DNA of 64,000 bases. Source: Treponema sp. GTDB taxonomy: Bacteria > Spirochaetota > Spirochaetia > Treponematales > Treponemataceae. Position 1 is the stretch's first letter. Each line of letters opens with the position of its first letter. A program made the translations under genes and the position numbers. The notes beneath the pieces were generated by a model. The model saw only the letters and a program-made list of their open reading frames with translations, was not told where the DNA came from and did not search any database. Below are positions 8,926 to 18,716 of this stretch, piece after piece. The DNA lies in the NCBI GenBank assembly GCA_016281495.1, contig JAEEIU010000027.1:62001-126000 (forward strand). Reading direction: 5' to 3'.

Positions 8926-11100
8926 CTATTTGTTGCCCTTGTACTTAAGGACCAGGACAGTAACGTCATTTTCCAGAGCACGGGATGTAAACTGAACAAG
9001 ACCGTCGTATGTGAACTGAGCCATTTTGTCTGCCGGGAAAGAGGCGTTTTCCATGATTTGTGACTGGACACGTGTTTTTCCATAGCTTTCACCACGCAAT
9101 GACTTTTGTTCTATCAAACCGTCTGTACATGCAAGGATGATGTCGCCTTCAGAAAGCTTTACTTTCTTTACACGGACCAAATTGCTTATGTCCTTCTTGA
9201 ATCCCAGAACATGGCCTTCTCCCTGAATCTCGATGACATTGTTGTAGATGTGGTTGTACATGAAAAGCGCTGGGCTGCCGCAGTTTATGTAATACATTGT
9301 ATCAGTAGAGAAATCCAGCATGCCAAGGACACCCGCAAAGAATGTTCCCTTTGGAAGGCTGTTTCGTATAAAGCTGTTTATTTTCTGAACAAGAACCTTG
9401 AAATCTGAAGTTTCGGCAAGGTCAGTACGGATGACGGACTTTAAGATGACCATACTCATGGAAGCCGCAATACCCTTACCGTTCAATGAACCGATTATGA
9501 ACATGTGGCGCGTGCTGTTCAGGCGGATAAGGTCGATGAACTCACCACCGATGTTGTGGGCAGGAACCATGCGGTAACCGCAGTCAACCTTTGGATTTGT
9601 GATGTAATCCATGTTCTCCTGAATTGAGGTGATTATCTGGCTGGACATGCGGATTTCCCTGTTAACCGTACCAACAACAGATTCGTTCATGATGTTCTTC
9701 ATGTAATAGGCGTTTACAAAGAAGTTAGAGTACATTTTTGTAAATACCTCATAATCGTAAGGAGTATAACGGTTGCCGCTGTTTTTGGGTCCCAGGAAGA
9801 TGATTCCAATAACACGGCGTCCTTCGTTCAAGACTATGAATGCATCGCTTTTTGTACTGTCCAGAAGCTGAACAAGCTGTTCACGGACATTGGCGACTGA
9901 ATAATCCTTTTGGGCATATTCACGGAATACAATAGGATGCTTTTGGTTCAATAGGACATCAAAAGAAGGATCATCAATCGGAATCATTATCTTGTTCTCA
10001 TCATCAGTGAATATAGATTCCAGGAATCCTGTACCTGCATCAATTGCAAGAGTAAATGTACTTGCATCAACATACTTCATGAAGCAGTTTGAAAGAATGT
10101 CGATTATGGCTTTTGAGTCTCCGTCATAGGTGATTTTTGAGATTGCATTCTCGAACGCATCCCCATAACGGCTGTTGCGCAATTTTTCCGCCTTCATGAA
10201 ATAGCGGCCTGTAAATACCCAGAGGAAGACAACAACAATCGTACCAGCAAAAACCATGCTGTAATACGACAAGGAACCGACAGGGAAAAGATGGCGTGCA
10301 AGCAAATACAATCCGCCTTCCAATGCACCAGGAAGAATATAAATCAGGAAAACGCGCAGAATGGTTCTCTTGATGAGTTCCTTACCCCAAACCTCGATTG
10401 TATCAAATGCAATAGCAAAAATGATGATTGCAGGGACAAAACTCAACATGTAAAGGCTTGTGAACATCGGCTGGAAACGGTTTCCGAGCTGCAAAAGCGC
10501 ATATACCACCCACATGGACATAAAGCCCAGGGCTATTGTATGAAGATTCTGCCTTATCAATCTGGAACTTGTATTCTCCGCACGGATAAGGACAATCAAT
10601 GATGAAAGGAACGGCAGCACGATGATGAATACCACACAGTATAATGTAAACCATGTAAAAGGAATCAGCTGGCCAAGTCCCCCTGAAAATGCATATCCTG
10701 AATAGACCTTATAGTAATTATCCGGTTCAATAATGAGGTCACGGAAGCCACCTTTAACGACAAAAATCACAATGAAGGCAGCGATATTTATCATCCATCT
10801 TACAACATTAAGAACAGGATGCGGCTTGTCTGACTCATAGGTCATTGCAATCTTGCACAATCCTGTTGAAACCCATGCCATAAGGACATACTTCAAGCGG
10901 GCAATTAAAAGAACAAACGGACGCGGTGCGGAAATAATCGTAAAGAACTGAACAAATGCTCCCAAAAAGAAAAGTGCGGAAACAAACATGATCATGTTTA
11001 CAAAGGGATTGTTAAAACGGGATCCATTCGTGTTGTCAAACGAAAATGCAAAAAGAATCAACAGAACACCGATTACAGCAGTTAATATCATAAAAAACAT
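8926..11100 (-). CDS. Membrane protein with degenerate SpoIIE/PP2C phosphatase domain
   Basis: 724 residues: several membrane helices in the first 310 residues, a GAF-like middle region (about 330-480), and a C-terminal SpoIIE-type PP2C fold. The metal site is altered: the usual GGDF is GGEF, and the usual GDVSGKG is GSLNGKG (about residues 515-545), while ACTDG (about 658) and END (about 710) remain. Loss of the Asp in the second motif suggests weak or no phosphatase activity. The neighbour upstream has an intact site, so this one may act as a sensor or partner. It starts 3 bp after that gene, with GAGGGG as ribosome site. Confidence 0.85.
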   Translation of the reverse strand: MFFMILTAVIGVLLILFAFSFDNTNGSRFNNPFVNMIMFVSALFFLGAFVQFFTIISAPRPFVLLIARLKYVLMAWVSTGLCKIAMTYESDKPHPVLNVVRWMINIAAFIVIFVVKGGFRDLIIEPDNYYKVYSGYAFSGGLGQLIPFTWFTLYCVVFIIVLPFLSSLIVLIRAENTSSRLIRQNLHTIALGFMSMWVVYALLQLGNRFQPMFTSLYMLSFVPAIIIFAIAFDTIEVWGKELIKRTILRVFLIYILPGALEGGLYLLARHLFPVGSLSYYSMVFAGTIVVVFLWVFTGRYFMKAEKLRNSRYGDAFENAISKITYDGDSKAIIDILSNCFMKYVDASTFTLAIDAGTGFLESIFTDDENKIMIPIDDPSFDVLLNQKHPIVFREYAQKDYSVANVREQLVQLLDSTKSDAFIVLNEGRRVIGIIFLGPKNSGNRYTPYDYEVFTKMYSNFFVNAYYMKNIMNESVVGTVNREIRMSSQIITSIQENMDYITNPKVDCGYRMVPAHNIGGEFIDLIRLNSTRHMFIIGSLNGKGIAASMSMVILKSVIRTDLAETSDFKVLVQKINSFIRNSLPKGTFFAGVLGMLDFSTDTMYYINCGSPALFMYNHIYNNVIEIQGEGHVLGFKKDISNLVRVKKVKLSEGDIILACTDGLIEQKSLRGESYGKTRVQSQIMENASFPADKMAQFTYDGLVQFTSRALENDVTVLVLKYKGNK

Positions 11101-11103
11101 AGC

Positions 11104-12504
11104 TTACCCCTCAATCTTTGCAACCATCATGGTAACGTCATCACGAAGTTTCTTGTCGCCATTGTAGGACATAACAAGATTGACCACATCATCTATAAAT
11201 TCCTGAGGCTCTTTTACAGCACTGGCTTTGATTGTATTCTCGTAAAGCTTTGTATTTCCAAGTTCCTCTCCGTTTTCATCCATAACCTCGGATACACCGT
11301 CAGATGCCATGAGGATTACATCTCCACGGAAAAGCCTTTGCTCGCTAACTGTTACCTCCGTCAAGTCGATGATACCGACAAGAGAACAGTTTGAGCTAAG
11401 GGGCTTAATCCTGTAACCGTCCGGTGATCTGGAAATAATCAGAGGATCAGACATGGAAGCATTGACATAGCGAATTGTCATTGCATTTGTATCTACGATG
11501 CCAAGGAAAAGAACCGTATATTTGTCCTGAAGCTTCATGCCCTTGATAGCCTTGTCTACTGCACGGATCATATTCGGCAAATCTTCCTTGTTGTCAAGGA
11601 TCTTTACCGTGTTCATCACAAGACCCATAACAAGGGCGGCTGCAAGACCCTTACCAGATACGTCACCAAGCATCAAAAGCGTTTTTGAGCGGCTTATTGG
11701 AAGAACCGAATAATAGTCACCGGAAACATTTACCAGAGGACGGTAATATGCGGCTACCTTAAGCTTGTCTATCTCCGGCATCACCGGTGGAAGGAATGAG
11801 CGCTGTGTATCTGCAAGCTGGTTCCATTCAGAAGAAAGTTCAGAAATTTCAGCAAGATCATCGATTGTCTTGGCACGTGCAAAAAAAAGCTTGAACTCAT
11901 GTACGAAAGTTGAATAAATGGCTGGATCAAAAAGCTTGGTATAACGGCAGAAAATGAAAAGCTGGTGGCTGTTGTGAACTATAAAGAATCCACGGGCAGT
12001 CTTTGGTCCGGACACGATACCGTAGTTGTCTCCAAGGAAATAACATCCTTCCGCCCATGACAGGGGAAAGTTCTGGGAAAGCTTTGTCAGCACTGCAGGA
12101 TTGCATGTAAGCTTGTCGGAGCTGTTGTAAAGGACATAATCCTTCTGCCTGTCTATGAAAAGTACTGAACAGTCGGCCTTTTCCTCAAGAATTGTTCCTA
12201 TATTTTCATAAAAATCATCCATTGAGTAGCAAAAGCGCAGTTTTTCTATGAATTCCGTAAGAATTCCCGTTTCCTGCTGATGAAAAGTCTTGTTCCTGAT
12301 TTTTGCCACAAGATTAAAGCTTTTTATGTGCAATATAGTGGAAATAAATACAAAAATACCTGTAACTGTGAGCCAGACAAAAAGAGGAATGTGGCTTTGG
12401 TCACGAATTGGATTAGGGATAACGAAAGCAACTAGTAAAATCAAACATATAACCAAAAGCAGGTCCGTCAAAACCATGACCGCATTTCGTTTAGTTTTAA
12501 ACAT
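11104..12504 (-). CDS. Membrane-anchored SpoIIE/RsbU-type serine phosphatase
   Basis: Predicted PP2C phosphatase of the partner-switch type that dephosphorylates STAS antagonists. About 466 residues: two N-terminal membrane helices, a middle sensor-like region, and a C-terminal SpoIIE domain with complete motifs VSGDYYSV (about 260), LGDVSGKG (about 277), ASDGVSE (about 400) and RDDVTMMVAK at the end. ATG at 12504 has AAGGAG at ideal spacing; a GTG two codons earlier is less likely. First gene of the operon SpoIIE - SpoIIE-like - STAS - M15 peptidase - BspA-like lipoprotein, behind a strong promoter. Its phosphoprotein target is not obvious, because the neighbouring STAS has no serine at the site. 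Confidence 0.9.
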   Translation of the reverse strand: MFKTKRNAVMVLTDLLLVICLILLVAFVIPNPIRDQSHIPLFVWLTVTGIFVFISTILHIKSFNLVAKIRNKTFHQQETGILTEFIEKLRFCYSMDDFYENIGTILEEKADCSVLFIDRQKDYVLYNSSDKLTCNPAVLTKLSQNFPLSWAEGCYFLGDNYGIVSGPKTARGFFIVHNSHQLFIFCRYTKLFDPAIYSTFVHEFKLFFARAKTIDDLAEISELSSEWNQLADTQRSFLPPVMPEIDKLKVAAYYRPLVNVSGDYYSVLPISRSKTLLMLGDVSGKGLAAALVMGLVMNTVKILDNKEDLPNMIRAVDKAIKGMKLQDKYTVLFLGIVDTNAMTIRYVNASMSDPLIISRSPDGYRIKPLSSNCSLVGIIDLTEVTVSEQRLFRGDVILMASDGVSEVMDENGEELGNTKLYENTIKASAVKEPQEFIDDVVNLVMSYNGDKKLRDDVTMMVAKIEG

Positions 12505-12582
12505 AAACACTCCTTAACACCAAAGGCTGTCTCTAACAGGGGAAAAAATAAATTTCATTGAAAAATCAAAGAAATTTACCCT

Positions 12583-12611
12583 ATTATAACACATTATCGG
12601 CAAAAAGACAA
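12583..12611 (-). promoter_or_regulatory. Promoter of the SpoIIE-STAS operon
   Basis: Minus strand TTGTCT (12611-12606), 17 bp, TATAAT (12588-12583). Predicted start near 12576 gives a leader of about 70 nt that contains a hairpin with arms AAATTTC / GAAATTT. Confidence 0.6.
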
Positions 12612-12617
12612 AGTTTT

Positions 12618-13742
12618 TTAACGTGTCAAGGAAGCCAAAGGTATAAGTTGTGGTGTTTTGGTTGCATTCTCCAGTTTTGCATACTCTTCCATGACAGCCT
12701 GCTGCTGCCGCGTGAGTTTTGTAGGCAATTGAACGATTATCTTTACGTAAAGATCGCCCTTTCTGCCGGAAGAAGAAGGAACTCCCTCGTCCTTTATGCG
12801 CAAAAGCTTGCCCTGCGGGGTGCCTGACGGAATACGAACGGTAATCCTGCGCCCGTCAAGTGCCGTAATGTCCACATCCGCCCCCAGAGCCGCCTGAGAA
12901 ATGGATATCGGAACCGCACAGTAAAGGTCGTTTCCGTCGCGCTCAAAGAATTTATCACTTTTTACATGAACTACGATTATAAGGTCACCCGGAGTACCGC
13001 CGTTTGTGCCCGCATCCCCCTGATGTGGAATTGAAATGCGCCTGCCATCGTCGATACCGGCCGGAATCGTAACCGTCATCCGCTTTTCCTTTTCCACAAC
13101 ACCTGAACCACGGCAATGCTGACACGGATTGTCGATTACAGTGCCCTTGCCGGAACATGTGGGACAAGTCTGCTGTACGGCAAAAAATCCCGCACTACGC
13201 CTGATTTGCCCCGCACCCTGACATGTCGGACAAGTTTTGCGGCTAGAACCGGCTGCTCCCCCGCTACCGTTACATTCAGGACAGGTTTCATTGTGCCTGA
13301 ACCTGATGTCGGTCTTGCAACCGTAAACGGCATCCTTGAAGTTGATTTCAAGGTCATAGCGGAGGCTTGCTCCGTCGTTGTTCTGTCTGCTTCTTGATGA
13401 AGAAGAAAATCCGCCACCAAAGAGATTCTCAAAAATGTCTCCGAAGCCACTGGAACCAAAAATATCGCTGAAATCGTGGAAGGCATGGCTGTATCCGCCG
13501 GCACCTCCCATTCCGTCAACACCAGCAAATCCATACTGATCGTAGATTGGACGCTTCTGGTCATCGCTCAATATTTCATAAGCTTCCGTAGCTTCCTTGA
13601 ATTTCTCCTCGGCTTCCTTGTTGCCGGGGTTACGGTCAGGATGGTACTTGATGGCAAGCTTTTTATAAGCTCTTTTTATTGTTTCCTTGTCGGCAGTCTT
13701 ATCGACTCCCAGAACCTCGTAATAATCTCTTTTGTTGGCCAT
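12618..13742 (-). CDS. dnaJ: Chaperone DnaJ
   Basis: Hsp40 co-chaperone that stimulates DnaK ATPase and delivers clients. 374 residues in classic order: J-domain with YHPDRN (about 35), Gly/Phe-rich segment (about 75-125), four zinc-finger repeats CPECNGSG, CPTCQGAG, CPTCSGKG and CQHCRGSG, and the C-terminal substrate-binding part. Length and motifs are standard. It lies 54 bp downstream of dnaK, separated by a hairpin that may set the DnaK:DnaJ ratio. Confidence 0.97.
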   Translation of the reverse strand: MANKRDYYEVLGVDKTADKETIKRAYKKLAIKYHPDRNPGNKEAEEKFKEATEAYEILSDDQKRPIYDQYGFAGVDGMGGAGGYSHAFHDFSDIFGSSGFGDIFENLFGGGFSSSSRSRQNNDGASLRYDLEINFKDAVYGCKTDIRFRHNETCPECNGSGGAAGSSRKTCPTCQGAGQIRRSAGFFAVQQTCPTCSGKGTVIDNPCQHCRGSGVVEKEKRMTVTIPAGIDDGRRISIPHQGDAGTNGGTPGDLIIVVHVKSDKFFERDGNDLYCAVPISISQAALGADVDITALDGRRITVRIPSGTPQGKLLRIKDEGVPSSSGRKGDLYVKIIVQLPTKLTRQQQAVMEEYAKLENATKTPQLIPLASLTR

Positions 13743-13762
13743 TTTCGCTCTTCTTATCCAAA

Positions 13763-13788
13763 CCTCTAAAAACCTAGGCCTTTAGAGG
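13763..13788 (-). promoter_or_regulatory. Intercistronic hairpin between dnaK and dnaJ
   Basis: Perfect 8-bp arms CCTCTAAA (13763-13770) and TTTAGAGG (13781-13788) with a 10-nt loop and no T-run on the coding strand, so more likely an mRNA processing or stability element or attenuator than a strong terminator. Confidence 0.6.
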
Positions 13789-13796
13789 TAAGCTTT

Positions 13797-15755
13797 TTAT
13801 TTGTCGTCATGCACTTCGTACTGCACGTCGTCTGCTGTTCCCTTGTCAAATTTAGAGTTATCAGAAGATCCTGCATTAGCGGAACCACCGGCTGAACCTG
13901 CATCGGCACCCTGATTAGCACCACCTGCAGCACCTGCGGCATTCTGTGCCTTGTACATTTCCTCTGCAATCTTGTAAGAGGCCTGCTTGAGGTTTTCTGT
14001 CTTTGCCTTGATTGTAGCAATGTCCTGTCCGTTAAGGGCATCCTTCAGCTCTTTTACGGCATCCTCTACCTTGCTCTTGTCTCCGGCAGAAACCTTGTCA
14101 CCATAGTCCTTGAGTGCCTTTTCAGTCTGATATACGAGGCTGTCGGCTTCGTTGCGTGCGTCAACTTCCTCACGCTTTTTCTTGTCAGACTCTGCGTTGG
14201 CCTCCGCATCCTTTACCATGCGGTTGATTTCGTCCTCGCTAAGGCCTGAAGAGTTCTGGATCTGAATCTTCTGCTCTTTTCCGGTTCCCATATCCTTTGC
14301 AGATACCTTTACGATACCGTTTGCGTCAATGTCGAATGTAACCTCAATCTGTGGAACTCCGCGTGGTGCCGGTGGAATACCTACCAGGTCAAAGTTGCCC
14401 AGAGTGCGGTTTTCTGATGCCATCTCGCGCTCACCCTGCAGAACGTGGATTGTAACAGCTGTCTGTCCGTCTGCGGCTGTAGAGAAGATCTGGCTCTTTT
14501 TTGTAGGAATGGTTGTGTTGCGGTTGATGAGGCGTGTAAATACGCCACCCATTGTCTCGATACCGAGGGAAAGAGGTGTTACGTCAAGCAAGAGGACATC
14601 CTTTACGTCTCCTGTCAAAACACCACCCTGAATTGCGGCACCGATTGCAACAGCCTCATCCGGGTTAACGGCGCGGCTTCCTTCCTTTCCGAAAATGCTC
14701 TTTACGATTTCCTGAACCTTTGGCATGCGGCTTGAACCACCGACAAGAAGAACCTCGTCAATCTTGTCTGCGCTGATTCCTGCGTCATTCATTGCCTTGA
14801 TACATGGCTCACGTGTTGCCTCAAAGAGGTCGTCGGTCATCTTTTCAAATTCTGAGCGGCTGAGTGACTTCTGCAGGTGTTTTGGACCTGATGCATCAGC
14901 TGTGATGAACGGCAGGTTGATGTCTGCTGTCGTCTGGTTGGAAAGAGAAATCTTTGCGTTTTCTGCAGCCTCACGCAAGCGCTGGAGTGCCATGCTGTCC
15001 TTTGAAAGGTCGATTCCAGTGTCTGCCTTAAAGCTGTCGATGAGCCAGTTGACTATGCGGCGGTCCCAGTCGTCTCCACCAAGGTGTGTGTTACCGTTGG
15101 TTGACTGAACCTCAAATACGCCGTCACCAAGTTCAAGAATTGAAATATCAAATGTACCGCCACCAAGGTCGTAAACTGCGATTGTCTTTTCCTGCTTTGA
15201 ATCCTTGTTGAATCCGAATGCAAGTGAAGCGGCTGTTGGCTCGTTGATGATCCTCTTTACATCAAGGCCTGCGATTTTACCGGCATCCTTTGTTGCCTGG
15301 CGCTGTGCGTCGTTGAAGTATGCTGGTACTGTGATTACAGCTTCCGTAACCTGTTCGCCAAGATAATCCTCAGCAGTCTTCTTCATCTTCTGCAGGATGA
15401 ATGCGCTGATTTCCTGCGGGCTGTACTGCTTGTCCACTCCGTTTTCCTGAACCTGAACGCGTACATCCTCGCCGTGATCGATAACTGAATAAGGCACCAT
15501 CTTTGCTTCACCAGCAAGTTCGCTGTAACGGTGTCCGATAAAACGCTTGATTGAATAGACAGTGTTCTTTGGGTTTGTTACCATCTGGTTTTTTGCCGGA
15601 AGACCAACAATGCGGTCGCCCTTTGTAGTAAAGCCGACGATAGATGGAGTTGTGCGTCCACCCTCAGAGTTCTGGATTACTACAGGCTCTCCATTTTCCA
15701 TAACTGAAACACAAGAGTTTGTTGTTCCCAAGTCAATACCAATAATCTTTCCCAT
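13797..15755 (-). CDS. dnaK: Chaperone DnaK (Hsp70)
   Basis: ATP-driven chaperone acting with DnaJ and GrpE. 652 residues beginning [14 protein letters not shown], with phosphate loops [10 protein letters not shown] (about 200) and LVGGSSRMP (about 345), the linker [17 protein letters not shown] (about 395), the substrate-binding domain, and a Gly/Ala/Asn-rich tail ending in an acidic EVHDDK. Standard length. Ribosome site GAGGAG. It follows grpE by 26 bp, so grpE-dnaK-dnaJ is one unit. Confidence 0.98.
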   Translation of the reverse strand: MGKIIGIDLGTTNSCVSVMENGEPVVIQNSEGGRTTPSIVGFTTKGDRIVGLPAKNQMVTNPKNTVYSIKRFIGHRYSELAGEAKMVPYSVIDHGEDVRVQVQENGVDKQYSPQEISAFILQKMKKTAEDYLGEQVTEAVITVPAYFNDAQRQATKDAGKIAGLDVKRIINEPTAASLAFGFNKDSKQEKTIAVYDLGGGTFDISILELGDGVFEVQSTNGNTHLGGDDWDRRIVNWLIDSFKADTGIDLSKDSMALQRLREAAENAKISLSNQTTADINLPFITADASGPKHLQKSLSRSEFEKMTDDLFEATREPCIKAMNDAGISADKIDEVLLVGGSSRMPKVQEIVKSIFGKEGSRAVNPDEAVAIGAAIQGGVLTGDVKDVLLLDVTPLSLGIETMGGVFTRLINRNTTIPTKKSQIFSTAADGQTAVTIHVLQGEREMASENRTLGNFDLVGIPPAPRGVPQIEVTFDIDANGIVKVSAKDMGTGKEQKIQIQNSSGLSEDEINRMVKDAEANAESDKKKREEVDARNEADSLVYQTEKALKDYGDKVSAGDKSKVEDAVKELKDALNGQDIATIKAKTENLKQASYKIAEEMYKAQNAAGAAGGANQGADAGSAGGSANAGSSDNSKFDKGTADDVQYEVHDDK

Positions 15756-15781
15756 ATCTTTATCTCCTCAAAAAATATTCG

Positions 15782-16450
15782 TTATTTAGACTCTTCTGCA
15801 TTCTCTGCCTTGGAGTCACCTGTATCTTCAGCCTTGACACTGCCATCCGGCATGCTTACCATTACCTTTGCATGACGAATGACCCTGTCCTTAAGCTTGT
15901 ACCCTTTTAAATATACTGCTTTTAAAACCGGTTCGGCAACAGGATCGTCAGATTTTCCTATGGCCTCATGAATGTCGGGATCAAAAGCGTCTCCAACAGC
16001 CCCGTAAGCTACCAGATCATACTTGTTTTCCAGCATGCTCACCATGCTCTTGTTTATCATGGTTACTCCGTCCGCTATCGTCTTTGGATCGGTCGCGCTG
16101 GCAGCGGCTTCCACCGTACGGTCGAAATTATCCAGACTGTCCAGCAGGTCCTTCAGCAGGTTTGTATTGGCATAGTCAAATGCTTCCTGCTTTTCCTGAA
16201 TCGAGCGTTTCCTGAGGTTCTGGAAATCTGCAACGGCCCTAAGGTACTTGTCCTTGTAGTCCGCAGCCTCCGCCTCAAGCTCCTCAATCCTCTTTTTGGC
16301 CTTGTCCAGTTCCGATTCCTGAGTTTCCTCTTCGGCCACAGTTTCCTCGGAAGCCTGAACCTCGGCATTTTCTGTCTCTGATTCCTTTTCTACAGGAATA
16401 TCTGTCTGAGCCTCTGACTCAGCTTCTTTTTCATTTACTTCTTCGCTCAT
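15782..16450 (-). CDS. grpE: Nucleotide exchange factor GrpE
   Basis: Releases ADP from DnaK. 222 residues: a long acidic, disordered N-terminal segment (about 1-60), a coiled-coil helix region (about 50-115), and the conserved beta domain with YLKGYKLKDRVIRHAKVMVS near the end, typical of GrpE. First gene of the chaperone cluster as read here; no hrcA lies next to it and no CIRCE-type inverted repeat was seen upstream. A weak promoter-like TTGACG (16526-16521) lies upstream with poorly spaced -10 candidates. Confidence 0.94.
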   Translation of the reverse strand: MSEEVNEKEAESEAQTDIPVEKESETENAEVQASEETVAEEETQESELDKAKKRIEELEAEAADYKDKYLRAVADFQNLRKRSIQEKQEAFDYANTNLLKDLLDSLDNFDRTVEAAASATDPKTIADGVTMINKSMVSMLENKYDLVAYGAVGDAFDPDIHEAIGKSDDPVAEPVLKAVYLKGYKLKDRVIRHAKVMVSMPDGSVKAEDTGDSKAENAEESK

Positions 16451-16584
16451 GATTGAACGGCCTCTTGATAATAAGTAATTCTTCTTGTTATAGGAAAAAA
16501 TACTAAAAATATACGCCTATCGTCAACATTTTTTAATAAAAAAATATGTGAATTCAGCAGAGTTTTTCAGTAAGAGAGAGCTTT

Positions 16585-17145
16585 TCAAGCAGTCTTTTTC
16601 TTATCATCCAGAAACGGAAGGATTTTTACGGCTATATTCCACAGTTTGGGTCCCAGCCAGAGGGAAATGCACGCGCAGACTATTCCGACCGCCATTCCAC
16701 CCAAGACATCCGTCGGATAATGAACACCTACATACATGCGTGACAGGGCTATCAAAACGGCAAGAATCACAGCAGGAATTCCAAAGCGTTTTTTTGTGGT
16801 GAAAAGAAGGACAATTGATACGGCAAAGGAAATGGCCGTATGTCCTGACGGGAAAGAAGAATCATCGGGAAGGTTACCCAGAGGAACCAGCCCCTGTATC
16901 ACCTCGTAGGGCCTAGTTCGGTCTACTATATGCTTTATGCAGATGTTGTTGATCAGGAACATGCATCCTATGGCAAAACAGCACATGAAGCCCACTTTGC
17001 GCGTCTTCCTGAAAATCAGCAGCACCAGTGAAAGCGTAATCCAGAACCATCCGTGATCCGCAAGAAAAGTTATGCCCTTCATAATCGTATCCAAAAACGG
17101 CATCCGGATGTTGTTTTGGATGAACAGTAAGATATCCCCTTCCAT
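16585..17145 (-). CDS. PAP2-family membrane phosphatase
   Basis: Integral membrane phosphatase of the type-2 phosphatidic acid phosphatase family, often acting on undecaprenyl diphosphate or phosphatidylglycerol phosphate. 186 residues with several membrane helices. All three catalytic motifs are visible: KHIVDRTRP, PSGHT and SRMYVGVHYPTD (nucleophilic and acid His, Arg, Asp). It lies 42 bp downstream of the citrate synthase gene in the same direction, with an AGGAG site. The substrate is not determined by sequence. Confidence 0.88.
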   Translation of the reverse strand: MEGDILLFIQNNIRMPFLDTIMKGITFLADHGWFWITLSLVLLIFRKTRKVGFMCCFAIGCMFLINNICIKHIVDRTRPYEVIQGLVPLGNLPDDSSFPSGHTAISFAVSIVLLFTTKKRFGIPAVILAVLIALSRMYVGVHYPTDVLGGMAVGIVCACISLWLGPKLWNIAVKILPFLDDKKKTA

Positions 17146-17187
17146 TTTTATCTGACTCCTATTTTATTACTTTAAGTTTATAATCGC

Positions 17188-18618
17188 CTAGTCCGAAGGT
17201 CCTGCAGTCCCGCCGTCATCATCCTGAACCTTGTCCGGTCCAAGCGGTGTCTGAACCCTTTCTTCAATCGGCACGTAATCACGCTCCTCCATAACATTCT
17301 TGTATGCCGGGCGGTAAATGCGGCCTCCTGCAACAATTTCCTCTATGCGGTGTGCGCTCCAGCCTGCAATACGGGCTATGGCAAAGAGTGGTGTAAACAG
17401 TTCACGAGGAATTCCAAGCATGGAATAGACAAAGCCTGAATAGAAGTCGACATTGGCACAGATGCGCTTTTTGTCCCCGAGCTTTTCGTAGATGACATCA
17501 GGGGCAATCCGTTCAATTATGTTATACAGGTTGAGTTCTTCCTCACAACCCTTTTCTTTTGCAAGTTCGGTAGCCTTTGCCTTTAACAGTGTGGTACGCG
17601 GATCGCTGACCGTATAAACCGCATGTCCCTGACCGTAAATCAAGCCGGTGTGGTCGAATGCCTCTTTGCGAAGGATTTTGCGGAGGTATTCAGCAATCTC
17701 CTTCTCGTTGCTCCAGTCCTTTACGTTGGACTTGATTTCATCCATCATTTCCATTACGCGGATGTTGGCACCACCATGACGGCGTCCCTTAAGTGAACCG
17801 ACGGCAGCGGCAACAGCGGAATATGTATCCGTATCAGCAGAAGAGACGACATGAATCGTAAGAGATGAGTTGTTTCCACCACCGTGCTCTGCATGAAGGA
17901 TAAGCGCAAGGTCAAGGATTTCGGCTTCAAGGCGTGTGTATGATTTGTCCGCACGAATAAGTCGCAGGAAATTCTCTGATGTGCTCAAGCTGGGGTCCGG
18001 ATTGTGGATGTACATGCTCTTTCCGTCATAGTAACGCCTCTTTGCCTGGTATCCGTAGGCTGCAAGGGTTCCGAAACGGGAGATTAGCTCAACGCACTGA
18101 CGCATGACATTCTGCACGTCACGGTTTTCCGGATCACTGTCATAGGAATATGAAGCAAGTACTCCACGGGCAATCTTGTTCATTATGTCGCTGGAAGGAG
18201 CCTTCATGATCATGTCTTCTGTGAAATTTGGCGGAAGGGTCCTCAACGCACCAAGGACATAGGTAAATTCATCAAGCTGCTGCTGTGTGGGCAGTTCTCC
18301 AAAAAGAAGGAGGTAAACGCACTGCTCATATCCAAACTGATGGTTTTTCTGAGCGTCATGAACAATGTCTTCAACGGAGTATCCGCGGTAAATAAGGCGG
18401 CCTGGTATTGCAACCTTGTTTCCATTTTCGTCCATCTCATAGCCGACAACATCACCGATATGTGTAAGGCCTACAAGAACACCGCGACCGTCTGCATAAC
18501 GAAGTCCACGCTTTACATCGAATTTCTGATAAAGGCTTGTATCGATGGGGTCATTATTTTGTGCCAGCTTGGTCAATTTTTGAATCAATTCACCGTAATC
18601 CAATGTTTCAAAAGACAT
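17188..18618 (-). CDS. gltA: Citrate synthase
   Basis: Condenses acetyl-CoA and oxaloacetate; in an anaerobic spirochaete this most likely serves glutamate synthesis rather than a full citric acid cycle (inference). 476 residues, with catalytic regions HAEHGGGNNSS, LKGRRHGGAN and GQGHAVYTVSDPR (active-site His residues) and DFYSG (Asp side). The N-terminal extension of about 60 residues and the GRLIYRGYSVEDI phrase fit the longer citrate-synthase branch. Ribosome site GGAGG; strong promoter about 65 bp upstream. Confidence 0.94.
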   Translation of the reverse strand: MSFETLDYGELIQKLTKLAQNNDPIDTSLYQKFDVKRGLRYADGRGVLVGLTHIGDVVGYEMDENGNKVAIPGRLIYRGYSVEDIVHDAQKNHQFGYEQCVYLLLFGELPTQQQLDEFTYVLGALRTLPPNFTEDMIMKAPSSDIMNKIARGVLASYSYDSDPENRDVQNVMRQCVELISRFGTLAAYGYQAKRRYYDGKSMYIHNPDPSLSTSENFLRLIRADKSYTRLEAEILDLALILHAEHGGGNNSSLTIHVVSSADTDTYSAVAAAVGSLKGRRHGGANIRVMEMMDEIKSNVKDWSNEKEIAEYLRKILRKEAFDHTGLIYGQGHAVYTVSDPRTTLLKAKATELAKEKGCEEELNLYNIIERIAPDVIYEKLGDKKRICANVDFYSGFVYSMLGIPRELFTPLFAIARIAGWSAHRIEEIVAGGRIYRPAYKNVMEERDYVPIEERVQTPLGPDKVQDDDGGTAGPSD

Positions 18619-18679
18619 GATTTCCTCCGTTGTTAAGTTTTCGCATAAATATTCAAAAGATTTTAGGATAGATTAAATA

Positions 18680-18708
18680 ATTATACAAAAACTTGCTGTT
18701 TGATTCAA
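18680..18708 (-). promoter_or_regulatory. Promoter of citrate synthase
   Basis: Minus strand TTGAAT (18708-18703), 17 bp, TATAAT (18685-18680); transcription start near 18673, leader of about 55 nt. Confidence 0.65.
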
Positions 18709-18716
18709 GAGGGGAA

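Noticed and set aside
16451-16584. CIRCE operator upstream of grpE
   Set aside because: No TTAGCACTC/GAGTGCTAA-type pair could be found.
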